A DNA stretch of 64,000 bases from Sipunculus nudus (lineage: Eukaryota > Annelida > Sipuncula > Golfingiida > Sipunculidae), in contig CM049307.1 of the NCBI GenBank assembly GCA_026874595.1, forward strand, positions 26,014,362 to 26,078,361, written 5' to 3'. Below the pieces are notes generated by a model, which ran no database searches, was not told the DNA's origin, and was given only the letters and a program-made list of their open reading frames with translations. Of this stretch, positions 13,969 to 25,950 are shown in pieces. Position numbers and translations under genes: made by a program. Position 1 is the stretch's first letter. Every line of letters starts with the position of its first letter.

Positions 13969-14114
13969 TTCGCTATGAAACTGTTGTACCGCAAAACTCG
14001 AGGTATCTAAAGAAGAGTAAATTCACGACTGTTCAGAATTATTCCTGGTTTAAAAAGAGTGTTTACCACTAGAAAAGTAAGCTTACAACTTTTAAAAAAG
14101 ATAATGTCACTTAC

Positions 14115-14173
14115 GTTTGTAGTTTGTCTGAGAGTGAATGGGAAGAGTCTTAAAACTCCAGAGTTTATATATA
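14115..14173 (-). promoter_or_regulatory. TATA box and 5' non-coding exon, copy 1
   Basis: On the minus strand TATATATAAA occupies 14173-14164. The non-coding exon ends at 14115 with donor GTAAGT. The 59 bases from TATA to donor match copies 2 and 3 in length. About 250 bases further upstream are also shared, including GGGTGATATCTGGTGGGGTC. Confidence 0.8.
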
Positions 14174-15097
14174 CACCCCGGTGGACCGCGACAACTAGAC
14201 CAAGAATGCTTCATCTGATAACCATATGGCGAAACACTGGACATCCTGTTAACACTGGTGACTTCTGACCCCACCAGATATCACCCTTTCGTTTCATGGT
14301 ATGGTGTGAGGCCGCTCCCTTTACAGACAACCGCCATACAGACTAAGCACTGGAAGTGCTAATAGTACACTTTCAGTCATTCCTGCCTCGGTTCCTGGCC
14401 TTTCCTTATAGGATTTATTTTAAAATATACTTTATCCCTTCAACCACTTTTTAACTTATTATAAACAAGCCATCAATATATTTTAACTTTGTCTTTGCCT
14501 TTAGCCTTTTTCCCCGTGCGAATTTCTTGGTATACACGCTGGTTCTTAAGTGGTCAAGGGTTACGCAGGTTCAATTTTGTTTGTTCTCACTATACTTATA
14601 AATCAAACCAATACTACCAACAATTAAAGAAGCAATGATTTATCTATGAATTTTTTTATCAGTGTGTTTTTTTGCAAGCAGAAAGGTCCGCTTTCAATTG
14701 ACATAGACGTTATAGATTGTATTCTGATTACGTTATTTGTATCAGCTTGTATGCACACATGTGAAATACAGTGGGATCTGAAAATAGAAGTTGGAGAAGT
14801 TTACTAATATACTAATACATTATAGCTATGCAAGGACCCACTGATTCCAATGTCTTGTGTTTATAGTCTTCATGGTAATCAAAATATTTTTTAATATGAT
14901 AAAATCATTGATATCTGCATCGAGTGATGTAGGCTAGGAATTTAATATGCACTTTAGTTTTGATGTGACAGGAGATAAGCCTTGATAATGTTGTAGTATG
15001 AACATGTAACACAACGTAAGGATGCCATTACTATTAACTTTTAGAAGATAATTCGATGTCAGTTACCATAGTGACTCTTCAGGTAATATATACAGTA

Positions 15098-15515
15098 TTT
15101 TATGGGGTGACATAAAAGCGGACCGAACTGTCTCGCTAGTGAAGCTTGCTTTTCTAGCGAAGCGGTTGGAACGCCGGGCATGTGCGCCACCGACATGTGT
15201 TCGAATCCCGGATCGGCCCAGAATTTTCCTCGGAACAATTTGTCTTCGTAACAAAATGCGGGCTCGTCCGGACTGACGGTAAACTTTGTGGCCCAGGGAA
15301 TAAGCTCATCAAAGTGTGACTCCAGGGATAAATAGTCTTGTTCTGATAGCAGAACGCTCTTAAGAGGGGGTGTGTTACGGGGTGACATAAAAACGGACAG
15401 AACTGTCTTGCTTGTGAAGCTTGCTTTTCTAGCGAGGCGGTTGGAACGCCGGACATGTGCGCTACCGACATGGGTTCGTATCCCGGATCGGCCCCGGAAC
15501 AACTTGTGCCCCCCG
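15098..15515 (+). mobile_element. TRIM-like miniature LTR element with tRNA-like LTRs, copy 1
   Basis: LTR-like repeats lie at 15098-15253 and 15373 to about 15515, with only about 120 bases between them. The LTR family starts TGTTAC and ends GTAACA. Just inside the first LTR, TGCGGGCTCGTCCGGACT matches 15 of 18 bases of the proline-tRNA primer site used by murine leukaemia virus. A purine tract AAGAGGGGG stands just before the second LTR. Inside each LTR, TAGCGAAGCGGTTGG fits Pol III box A and TGTTCGAATCC or GGTTCGTATCC fits box B, so each LTR holds a tRNA-like stretch. No coding capacity is seen; it is an old, non-autonomous copy. Confidence 0.75.
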
Positions 15516-17426
15516 TATATCAAAATCCCGAATCCCCCACTGAGCATTTATGTTTTCTTTAATTCGTCAAAAGAATCTAGTATACACAAACACTTATTAA
15601 AGGATAAACACTGTTATGTGAGATGAAGACGATATATTTCCTTTCCGTAATGAACTAACCGTACCTAATTGTTGCCCTTTTTATATTCTTATTATCTCAA
15701 GACGAAGACAAGAAAAATGTGAGGGTAAACAGAACTGAAATATATCAAGATATATCCGCGAAGAGGATCGAGAAATACTAAACTGAAATGTATCCATGTA
15801 AAATCACAGATCAAAATACAGGGAAATGGTGTGTTGGTGAATCCAATATAATTAGGTTTAACTCAATAGAAAGTTGTGAAGGTGAACTAGATATATTCAG
15901 GTACAATCTCGAGTACAAGTGAGGTAGTTTATATTGTTGTAATGACAAAGGTGTAAGGTAGACGAAAAGTGAAATTCTGAAGGAATGAAAGATACGTGTT
16001 TTTATTTATTATATCAGATATAACTGCAAGACAACAGTGTGTAGCTCTGATTCTTAGAGGGCACACGACACGAGTGACAGCTGATGACTATATTTAGAAC
16101 AGTTCTTAGAACACCCATGAGATCATGTCAGCTGGTTGGGGACGTGTGCTCATGTAGATACGTTCGCTTATCACATGTGCTAACTCGAAATTCATAGCAG
16201 TAAATCACTCCTCTAATTAACCATTACTAGCAAAGAAATAACGAAGGCAACTTTGGTTATATTACCTTCCAACCTGAGTAAAACATGATGGTGATAGGAA
16301 AGTGCGATTATGAGTGACTGAGAAAAGTTAGAAAGATAATTGCGGTATATGACTCCTCCAGCCCTCCTTTGCCGCCACACTGATAATTAGCTACCATCAC
16401 CATGGACTCAATTATTACACAGCAGTGAAACTATTCATGCGATTAAATAAAGTGTTACAACAGTATACGTCAATATTCGATAACCAGTAGACTTATCGAA
16501 TGCATATGTCTCAACTCGATCTAACTTGGCTCTTTAGTGTTCACCTGCCATGCAGTTATACTTCAATCCCTAGCTAAACCTAACTTATATATAAACCAAC
16601 ACGTGATGTCAATTTCCTGGACTCCCTGTATACATTATTTTAAATCTTCATGAATAAAAGTACGCTTCCGAGGCAGCGGAAATCTTGCGTTTCTAAAAAA
16701 AGCAACTGATTTTCACGCTGCCTGCTTTGACCGTTTATGATGCATTTAGACACCAGATGGCAGTTCGTTGACCGTTGAAAAAAAAACTTGCGAATGGTGT
16801 GACAAGCAGCTAATCAGATGCCAATAAACAAACACTCGACTGCGCTTCAAGCGCCGTTTGATGATCCCTCTGCATTCTCGCATCATCGACCGATTCGAGT
16901 ATGACATTATGACTGTGTTAGCGTAGCCATGTATCTGTTGTCTGCAGGATTGAAACCAACCAGCGAGGTGTGCACGCAGCCTTTGTTGTTACGTTTCGTT
17001 TGAATTACAGCTCACCGGCCGGGCATCCTATGTGCCCATGGCCTGGAACAAACCACGTCACGGGCCATTCTCTTTGAGCCTGTAGCCTGTTCAGACGGTT
17101 ACCGGGGCGATGAGCTGTCACTCAAACCGAAATTAACATCATACTACTTAATATGCAACACGTATCCAGTCTAATTTGGTCTCAAAGTATAACTTTAACC
17201 ATACGCTTCAGTATGACATGCTATTTATGACCCCTGGTTGTAGATTGCTTAAGAAATATATTCTTATAGTTACAACCATACGTAAGAGAAACGACGAAGG
17301 AATGGTTATATATGATACAGCTTTATATGCCAAACCTATATCCAGCAAAATAATCTTTTCAATGATGTATCATTTATGATCAATATGTGTATGAACCTAG
17401 AGATATACTTTCCTTTACCCTCACAC

Positions 17427-17642
17427 TGGCAGATCCATGATTTAAGAAAGGAGGGGTCCATACCAGGACAAATGGCAAACCTAAAAAAAGTTCCTAGTCC
17501 AGAAAATTGTGTGATTGTGGGGGGGGGGGGTTCCAGGACACAAAACTTAGTCTGAAACACTTAACAAAGTTGTGGCGACTGGAAAAGGGGGTCCGGACTT
17601 CCTGGAACCCCTCCCGACCTCCTGGAACCCCCCCCCCCCCCA
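17427..17642 (+). mobile_element. Decayed GCGGATCCAGG-family element
   Basis: The phrase GGCAGATCCATGATTTAAG at the left, GGGGTCC runs, CTTAGTCTGAAACACTTAAC and a C-rich right part follow the order seen in the better copies at 23286 and 39957. The right inverted end is no longer recognisable. Confidence 0.45.
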
Positions 17643-20600
17643 AACATCTTGCTCACCCTTAAGGAGATTACTCAATATATAGAATACGTCAACAGATATA
17701 ACGTAACGTCAGTAACCGAATTTGGTAGGAACTGCCGCAAGTGTCAGCTCCAAGTTTTTTGGTATAATTGATCATGGGACTGGTTGCTTGTAAGCTATAG
17801 GTTGTCCTAATTTGTGCAAGCCCCCCCCCCCCCTAAAAAAATTAAAAACAATAACTGCTTTCATTACCTGGCTTATTCATTGGAGATGATCAAAAGATGA
17901 CTAAATAAGTATGAGGTTAGCCGAATTATTTTAAGAATTGTCTTTACTTTATTCTAATTTTGCTGATCCAAAGTGTTTGTAATCATAATGTTGTGACCAG
18001 TACCCAGAATATTCATCCCCTGACTGGTATTTCAGTGTTAGTTGCAAGTTTCGCCACTTATGCTGACTTGAGTCAAAATGATCTTTTCCAGTTCTTCCTT
18101 CTCATGTCAGGTAATGAAAAAGATATCTTTTATGTGAGGGATAGCGTTACCTTAGCGTAGATAAATTTATATTCGCTTATTGTTGTATTTGATATTTGAT
18201 TTTACCTACAATTTGTAATGTGCTTTACCAAACTTTGATCATGTGACTTTTACGAGTTTATAAACTAAAGATGGCACCATTTATGTTTACCTTTCTTCTG
18301 CGAGCAAAACCAGTACATTTTTAGGTTTTTTTTGAATGGCAAGAAAATTTACGATGGACTAGAGCTGAAATGGTATTTCTTAGTTTCCCTCTCTATTGTT
18401 CCCTCATTATTCGCGATTATGAACAGTGCAAAAAGATAATGTAAAAATATTAAGTTTTTTTTTTGAATGACAGACCCCAATTATATTAGTGTGATATATA
18501 TATAGGCACAACTAGTAATCTCTAGACCTTGGATGTCCAGATTGTTTGTATATATGTTCTCTTAAAATCTCCTTAGTAGATAAGAATTAGATCACTGACC
18601 AATATAGATTCAGCTTAGCAGTATGACCAGTGGGGCACTTAGTAAAGTTAAACATTTAAAATCAACAAAAGAGGTAACAGATTATAACGTATGTAAGATA
18701 TAGGATTTGTTTACATATGTAAAGTTTCACTGTTCAGCGTGAATGTTTGCTGTGTGATAAAGACTCCCTAAAGAATTGATAGTTACATTGATTATTTCAC
18801 AACTAGGCCCTTGTGTATTTTGAACTTTCATTTCCCAAAAAACAAACGATCTAAGTAATAATCAGTGTTAGGTTTAAAGGGAAAATAAGAAATATCAGTT
18901 TATAAGTTAATAATCATGTAAATATGCAATCGCTTTCTGACAGACAAACATTTAAACTTACATTAAGTAGAATATGAAAATCATTTCATTTTTTTATTTT
19001 GGATTATCACCGGGGTTTTATAACTCTATTATATCTTATAGTTATTTCAAGCCTGTCTACTTTGACAAATGAAGTAATAAGAAAAGAAGCACATCCAAGG
19101 AATTAAAAAAAAAAATAACCAGAAGAATGACAAATCAGTTATCTCCATGTTTTTTTATTCATGTGTGTTTCTAGTTTTTTTAATAAATAAAAAAAATATG
19201 AAAACAAAACACTGAGAATATTTATCTCGATTTTGTGATCCAACAGTAACAATTATATCCTAGTAAGGGAGAGATAAGGGGCAAAATTAATGGCAAAACC
19301 CTAAACCCCATTGATATTACAATTGTTCAGCCAGTACAACAGTCAGTGATTAACATGATCTCCCTTATACCTGGGGAATGACAGGGCCACAAATTACTGT
19401 TACCGATTAGGTAATTGCATTTTAAAGATTAAAACAAAAGGATATTAATGACACTCTATGGTGCGAGTACATAGCCCAAGGCGAACCATGCATGTCTTTC
19501 AATCCTGTAAAGTAAGTTAACACTGGACTCTCTCAGCCAAAGGCCTAATTTGTACAATATCACAAGTGACTAAGGCACCAAAATAGCAAAAACTTACAAA
19601 TAAAATTTACTGGTCAAAATGACTTGTTGCGCTTTTCTTTTTTTTCAAATGAAGACATGCAAAACTTATATTTTAAACAACTAGCCGAGTACCCGTGCCT
19701 GCATACATGTAATGTGTGACATTCGGCTTGCGACATCAGAGTTTTAGTCGGCCCCGATAGCAGCCGAGTTGAATAATTGGGGAGCATTAACCAACCAGGG
19801 TTCGATAAGTGCGTGAGTATACAACACAAAAGTACTCAAAACGGCATCAGGCATTAATTGTTGGTGGAAATGGGAAATGTATCTGCTAACTTAAAAACGG
19901 AATAAATCCTATCTGTGACCACGCCCAAAACTACAAATCTTAGTTGGGTGCCAGATAGGTTGTTTCCCCCTAAAACGCTTCAGACATCATTAATGACTTC
20001 ATAAAAACCAATTTTGTCAGGGGTGGTCTAATCAGAAATACACCTTGTATTTTTTAAAAATAAATCAGCTACATTTATTCAAATTGATTTGATACAGGGT
20101 TAGGAAAAGTATTCATATCTTTGGAATGTGGAAAGCTATATATATATATATATATAAATTACACACCAGATGAAAGCTAAAAAAGTTATAACAAAATGAT
20201 ATATGTATGACAGGATGTACCGCAAAATTGCTATTTCGGTGCAAGTACATTTCAAAACAGGCTGTTATTTTACAGAAGGCTACCCCTTTTTTATACTGCT
20301 ATCAGGCATTTTTATTATCTACACATATGCACCTTTAAAAAAAACATTGATAGCAATTGTCACCTGTGTGGTACCGGTGAACCCTCTGGCTGATGTACTA
20401 TAAAGAGTTTAAATAAATCCTATTAGGAAAAGCCCAGAAACCGAGGCAGGAATGACTAAAAGTGTATTATTGGCACTTCCAGTTTTTGGTCCCTATGGTG
20501 GTTGTCTGTGAAGGGAGCGGCCGCACACCATACCATTAAAGGGAAGGGTGATATCTGGTGGGGTCAGAAGTCACCGGTGTTAACAGGATGTCCAGTGCTT

Positions 20601-20658
20601 CGCCATATGGTTATCAGATGAAGCATTCTTGGTCTAGTTGTCGCGGTCCACCGGGGTG

Positions 20659-20717
20659 TATATATAAACTCTGGCGTTTTAAGACTCTTCCCATTCACTC
20701 TCAGACAAACTACAAAC
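20659..20717 (+). promoter_or_regulatory. TATA box and 5' non-coding exon, copy 2
   Basis: TATATATAAA lies at 20659-20668 and the donor GTAAGT follows position 20717. The exon ends GACAAACTACAAAC, the same as in copy 1. The first ATG is in the next exon, so this exon is leader only. Confidence 0.8.
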
Positions 20718-21129
20718 GTAAGTGACATTATCTCTTTTAAAAGTTGTAAGCTTACCTTTCCAGTGGTAAACACTCTTTTTAAACCATGATTAATTCTGAA
20801 CAGTCCTGAATTTATTCTCCTCTAGATAACTTGAGTTTTGCGGAACAACAGTTTCATAGCGAAGTTCGGTATTTTGGTTTAATTTGCTGGTACTTAACGG
20901 TGATATGGTAATGTTTGCTACACTGTAGCTCATCTCATGTCAACTTATATTTTACCATGTAGTGCGCTAAAAAAGAAAATAAAGTGATGATAGTTACCCT
21001 GACCTTGACAGAAATGTAACTAAGCAATTTTATTCGTTCTTGCTAACAACCAAATGATATCTTCCAAATTAATTTTTTGTTATATTGTTTAAAGGTTATT
21101 TGAATAGTGTATTACTTACAGGTGCAACC

Positions 21130-23031
21130 ATGTTTCTCCTTCTTGTCTGCCTTATCGGCTTTGCTGCTGCCCAGGAGCCGTAAGTCCTCTTTTTACTGCA
21201 TTATATATGTTATATTTTTTACTATTATGTAATTTTTTTTGGTCACATTGCCTGTGACTAGATTACAAAAAATACGTTTGTTAGTCATGGCTTGATTGAA
21301 TGTATGAAACTTCGATAATTATACAGATAAAAAAAACTATCAAAGGTCACTTTTCACTTGGAGGTCAAATGTTGCCTTGGCAAGCTTTTAACGATAACCA
21401 ATGATTTATATGAGTATTGCATATATTTATTGCAGATCATAATCGTAAACCATGAGACAATATGAGTCAAATACTTGGGTATAATAATATATCATCCATC
21501 CACCCGTTATGTAATTCCAAACATTTCATGTGAACTTAAAGTGACATATTTTATTGGGTCCCTTCTAATTCCAGATTTACCTGTGGCCAGTGTGACAATT
21601 CTGATGACCGTGAGCTACGTACCGGCTGCCGTATCTTCTGTTTCATCTCCACTGACAACGTCAACATGACCAAGGCTGATCTTCAGAAAGTGTTCGATGA
21701 TCTCAAAAACGCTGGTATGTATCTATCACACTTAAATGGTAATATGTAATGACGCTTTTACGGCTAGATGTCAGTTTGTTTGCTTTATGGTATGCGAAAC
21801 CGTCTCTCTGGCAAGCAACGTTCACTGAGAACGCCTTCTCAAGCTAATCATTTAGTAACACGGAATATATATTAAATATGTTACACTGGTTTGTATGGGT
21901 ATGCTTTTATGCTGCTTAATCTAAATGAAACGTATGTAGATTCTGCTATTATTGAGTCAAACCCTTTTTTTAATATTCTGGATATGATGTGAAAAATATT
22001 TAGTAAATCCGGATACCAGGACATACTTTATGCAGTGAAATAATATGAACTCTATGTGTTATGAACGTTCACTGTTAAATTGATTTGAACTTCAGATTAC
22101 TGATTTACTGATCTTGATATTTTGTCAACCAAATAACGTTTGTTAGTTCCATGGAAGGCTAACAATTAAAGGCCAATAACATAAAGCAATGGCAGATGAA
22201 ATATTCTTCATTAATCATCAATTTTATTTTTGCAGACGGCGTGGTAGAATCCGGACCCTTCATCGCCGCCTGGAAACGTGAAAGTCAGATGTGTGATGGT
22301 GAATGCGAGGCCGGTTTTGAATGGTTTGCTACCCGTGACCCCGCCAGTGACCCCAACGTCATCGACCAGTCCGACATTGACGCTGCATGGGAAAGCCTCA
22401 GCCCTCTTGGTAATAACCCGTGTTTTCTCTTGACTTACAATACCTAAGCAAATGCTAGGTTTCTTTATCTGATATGTTTTAATTACCATTTGCCAAGTAA
22501 GCTGCTTTATGGTCAATTTGAAAGTTTGATTTTTTGTGTCTTGATTTAAATGAGTTCATTATCAATTTTTCCTTATTTTGAGAATATATAATGAAAGTTG
22601 AATTCCATTAGCATCATGCTCTTTCTTTTGACTTTCCGCGTTCCCAATTTTTAAACATAAGTTCATATCGTATTGAATCTATTCACATTTTTCGTGTTCT
22701 TCTCACAGGCGCAGAGACTATCACAAAGGACGATTTCTTGTTGCCCTGGGCAGTGGTGAGTTCAGCATTTTCCGCAGCGTCTCATGATTTAAATTTTTTT
22801 TTAATTTTAAGATTCGTTCAATAATGTTTAAGGTCATGAACGTTTCAGATACCTTCATTTAATTTTTTTTCTTCAATGGGACAACTGAGAGTCAATATCG
22901 CTATACATAAGATATCAAAAGGAAAAATGCCTCTTTTAATATTGTCTAAATATTTACTTATTCATTTACTTTATTTTCAGCTGTACCTCACAATCTCCGA
23001 TCCTCTGTGTGAATCTGGATTTTACTACTGA
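21130..23031 (+). CDS. Secreted EF-hand-like cysteine-rich protein, copy 2
   Basis: Coding exons are 21130-21179, 21575-21714, 22236-22409, 22709-22755 and 22981-23031. Intron phases are 2, 1, 1 and 0, each with GT/AG ends. The start is the first ATG after the leader intron, in ACCATG. The 153-residue protein has signal peptide MFLLLVCLIGFAAA and then a mature chain starting QEPFTCGQC. EF-like loops can be placed around residues 40-53, 60-74, 96-111 and 119-131, each keeping a hydrophobic residue at loop position 8 but lacking a full set of acidic ligands. WKRESQMCDGECEAGFEWF in exon 4 is the most distinctive stretch. The poly(A) signal AATAAA is at 23062-23067. Differences from copies 1 and 3 in exons 3 and 4 are nearly all silent, which argues that the protein is under selection. 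Function is not known to me; secretion is clear. Confidence 0.92.
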
Positions 23032-23285
23032 GAGAGGAAATACTTTTCATTTCGATATGTGAATAAACGAATACGACGCAATGCTAACTTCATTATTATT
23101 TCCCCACAAACCAATATTCCTATTGTGTGTTACTCAGATTTTACTGTTTTACAGACCAAAACCTCCTGAATATTTTAATTCCAAACTCTGTAAAGTGTCA
23201 ATATATAAACCTGTTTGGGGATCAGGAATAAGTTTTTCAATAAGTTGAAGTTAAAACGCAAGAATACCAAAATCTTACATCCTTT

Positions 23286-23495
23286 AACAGGGGCGGATCC
23301 AGGATTTAGGAAAAGATGGGTCCTAGACTTGAGTACTTATGAAAAACCCTTAAAAAGGTCCACAGGTCCGAAAACAAAGGGGGGGGGGCTCTTGGCCGGA
23401 AAAAAGTGGTCTGAAACTCTTAAAAAAGGTAGCCGCGGCTGGATAAAAAGGGGTGGGGACGGACCCCCTGGACCCTCCCCTGGATCCGCTTCAGT
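23286..23495 (+). mobile_element. GCGGATCCAGG-family MITE in the right arm
   Basis: The left end is ACAGGGGCGGATCCAGG and the right end CTGGATCCGCTTCAGTT. It is the mirror partner of the insertion at 9951-10162, and unit 3 lacks it. Length is about 210 bases with no coding capacity. Confidence 0.7.
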
Positions 23496-24270
23496 TAAAG
23501 TGATCTTGGTTTGAGACACCAAATGCTGAAACGACCAACCGAATGCTGCCTCAAAGGTTTAAAGTTGTTATTAAATATGAAGAAAATATTAAAACAAAAC
23601 TACAATGTTAGGAGAGACTATAACAATGATTTCTGCATTAACTTGAGAGAATGATAGCAGTTTCGAACCATTAATTGTATGCTTCAGAATACGCTGATAA
23701 AATTATACGTCGACAGGAACTGGGGAATCCCGTCCCTTCCTATACTTGTTCTCCCCGTGTCACCGGTAACCGGGGGCTTTACGTCACATTTCTATTTAAA
23801 ATCACATGAGTGGTTGTGTGTGGGGCGGGGGTCATTGATTACTCAACATTTCATGTTGTCCCAGTTTCCAGACACAAGAAACAATAAAATTAATCATTTT
23901 AGTGTTGACCTGACACAGTGTACGTGAACTTACTTACCAGCGTAACAAATTGATATTCTGATGAGATATTAAATTTCCCTTTTTCCTTTATATCATTGAT
24001 TAGGAATTATATGACCACTGCGTTATATTTTGTCGGATATACTGAGTACGTATTGATGTTTGGAGTATAGCTGCTTGTAACATCTTCTCAGTTTGTTCCT
24101 TTTTTTAATTTTTAAGTGACAGAAGGTTACTACAGGTCCCTTGGAGGTATCTTTGTATACATATCAAAAGGAATCTTAATTATGGTGATTGCAGTTAATC
24201 AGGTGTTACTAAAACAGTTTAGGATACACCGTGTTTGTATAATCGATCTGGACTTTTAAAGTTTATACAA

Positions 24271-25063
24271 CAAGTGACCCGTGGGTCATGACGCTCAGCC
24301 TATTGACATGTTGACAATATGTCCTTGCACAGACAACTAATTTAGGTAATGTAGGTGGCATCATTGTTCATGCATATTATTTAAGTTCATCAAGACCAAT
24401 AAGCACAGCAAATCTGATAACAAACCAACCGGCCTTTCATGATGAATCTGGCAATTTATGTGTATTTTGCATTTATTTCTAGGGTGGTCAAACATACCCC
24501 AAAACTCTGAGAATATAGTTACTGTGACCCAATTTCAGGTTTCTGGGGAGAACTTTTTAGGAACTCTCAGGATGTTAAGTTAGAAGATTCTGGGCCCAAA
24601 GGTTATGATTTGTGCCCTACTTTGGTATCAAATTTTCATTTATTCTGAGGGGTGCTTATATTTATAAGCCCGATAGCTCAGAAAATATGAGCAACAGAGA
24701 CCTAAATACACGTTTCAAATCAGATTTTTATAGACCTCCCTGGATTTTAGGTTAGAATATTCCAGGTCCAATGTTTATGATATGTGCCCTGCATTAGTTG
24801 TTCAGATACTTGAGCTTTTGTATCAAAATTTTCATTATTCTGGGGGGTACTTCGGAGCCCTATAGCTTAAAGAATATGGGTAACAGAGACCTAATTCCAG
24901 GTCTCTAAGGTGATTTTTCATGGGCCTCTCTGGATGTAAAGTAAGAAGATTCCAGGTTCAGTGGTTACGATTTGTGCCTTGTTAACGGACAGACGGCCGG
25001 ACAGACGACGGACAAAGAGTGATCGCTATAGCTCAGATGACTTCAGTCAGCTGAGCTAAAAAC
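24271..25063 (+). mobile_element. Pearl-type non-autonomous Helitron, element 1
   Basis: The 5' end contains TGACCCGTGGGTCATGACGC, a near palindrome. About three units of roughly 180 bases follow, each with a phrase like ACAGAGACCTAA. Next come an ACGG/ACAG-type run (24986-25020) and a 3' hairpin, AGCTCAGATGACT with its partner AGTCAGCTGAGCT, ending CTAA. This order (tandem core, ACGG microsatellite, hairpin, CTRR-like end) is that of bivalve pearl/CvA elements and other Helitron derivatives. The matching places in the left arm (about 9212) and in unit 3 (about 36750) are uninterrupted, so insertion came after the duplications. No Rep/helicase gene is present. Confidence 0.7.
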
Positions 25064-25702
25064 AATGATTGTTATTTACTAAATGAGCTTCACCAAAGGA
25101 AACAAGGTTACATAAAGGAGACAAGGCATTATATAACCAGGATTTCAGCGGAAGTTTACAAGATACCTCGGCCCTAAAAAAGGAATAGTGTATATGGCTG
25201 CAAATGGAAACAAGTATGGAAAATACTTATATGGTTGTTTTTATGTACCAACGTCCCCAGTTCAGGTCTTAAATGTAAACTAGATATGCAAGTGGTAGAG
25301 TGACCTTTGCAGGTCTCATAACGGAAGTTATAGTGATGTGAATGATGATAAACACTCTGAACATTTGTTTTCATCATTAGAGGGTAAAATGTGAGATTGG
25401 GCTCTTAGTTCTTTAAATATGGTTGTGTTTTTTTGTGCCAGACGTATTCAGTTTTATGGTTATATATCTACTCTGCTACCTGGAAACGTAGTTCAATGTG
25501 ACCCATCCTCAAACTTGACCAAAATTTAGTACCTATGATTGATTTTTTTGCGATATATCCCGCTCTAAAGGCAAAAAAAAAAAAGATAGAAAAAAGTTGG
25601 TGACGCCACCAGCCAAGTGAAGCAGTTACCGATCATCAAGGAAAAAAGCACATCATATATCACAAAAACTCATCCGGCTGTTCCTAAGAATGAGCTCCCA
25701 AG

Positions 25703-25950
25703 AAGTTTCTCTGTAACTCTGTGACCTTGAAAAGAAGACCATGCTGACCTTTCTTCGAACTTGGTCAATATTTTGTTTGTATACATATGCATGAAAGAAA
25801 TAAAATACCTATATTTAATTCTTTTTGAACCATCCCGCTTACAAGGTAAATTAATCTCCAATCGCCGGACTGACGCCGGACGGAAAGACGGACGGACGGC
25901 ATGGATGGCGACAATAGTCCATCAGCCTATAAAAGCTTAAGGCTAAAATA
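25703..25950 (+). mobile_element. Helitron-like tail with ACGG run (shared with unit 3)
   Basis: A CTGTGACCTTGAAAAGAAGACC-like phrase leads to CGGACTGACGCCGGACGG and GACGGACGGACGGC, then CCATCAGCCTATAAAAG. The same order recurs at 37110-37335, so it predates the tandem duplication. The 3' end phrase differs from that of element 1, so it belongs to another family. Confidence 0.45.

Larger units (their letters stand above)
8586..14424 (-). repeat. Inverted duplication, left arm (holds gene copy 1)
   Basis: This arm is the reverse complement of 20408-25702. Homology covers the 3' flank, all exons and introns, the promoter and about 250 bases upstream of the TATA box. It starts next to the orphan exon (phrase CTCCCAAGAA, near 8586 and 25702) and ends at AGGATTTATTTAAA, near 14424 and 20408. 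Two things interrupt the match: a 1049-base insertion present only in this arm (12920-13968) and a Helitron-like insertion present only in the other arm (24271-25063). Introns align almost base for base by eye, so the duplication is recent or the arms have been homogenised. Confidence 0.9.
14425..20407. other. Spacer between the inverted arms; no gene recognised
   Basis: This stretch separates the two arms. It holds a TRIM-like element (15098-15515), a decayed GCGGATCCAGG-type element (17427-17642) and a TA run near 20140-20156. I see no splice-bounded exon. A sequence near 18600 resembles the 5' end of the Helitron-like elements described elsewhere, but no matching 3' end is near it. Confidence 0.6.
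20408..25702 (+). repeat. Inverted duplication, right arm (holds gene copy 2)
   Basis: This is the reverse complement of 8586-14424. It also forms the left part of a tandem unit that reappears from 30655. Compared with the left arm it lacks the 1049-base transposon and has an extra Helitron-like element. Confidence 0.9.

Noticed and set aside
15059-15547. 162-residue open frame on the minus strand
   Set aside because: It runs through the TRIM-like element, including both LTRs, and its repeated residues mirror the repeated LTRs.
18590-18650. Possible 5' end of a third pearl-type element
   Set aside because: Only a loose match over about 30 bases, and no core units or 3' hairpin accompany it.
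19760-19820. tRNA-like box A and box B phrases
   Set aside because: Spacing and stems do not form a cloverleaf by eye, and no tail or second copy was found.
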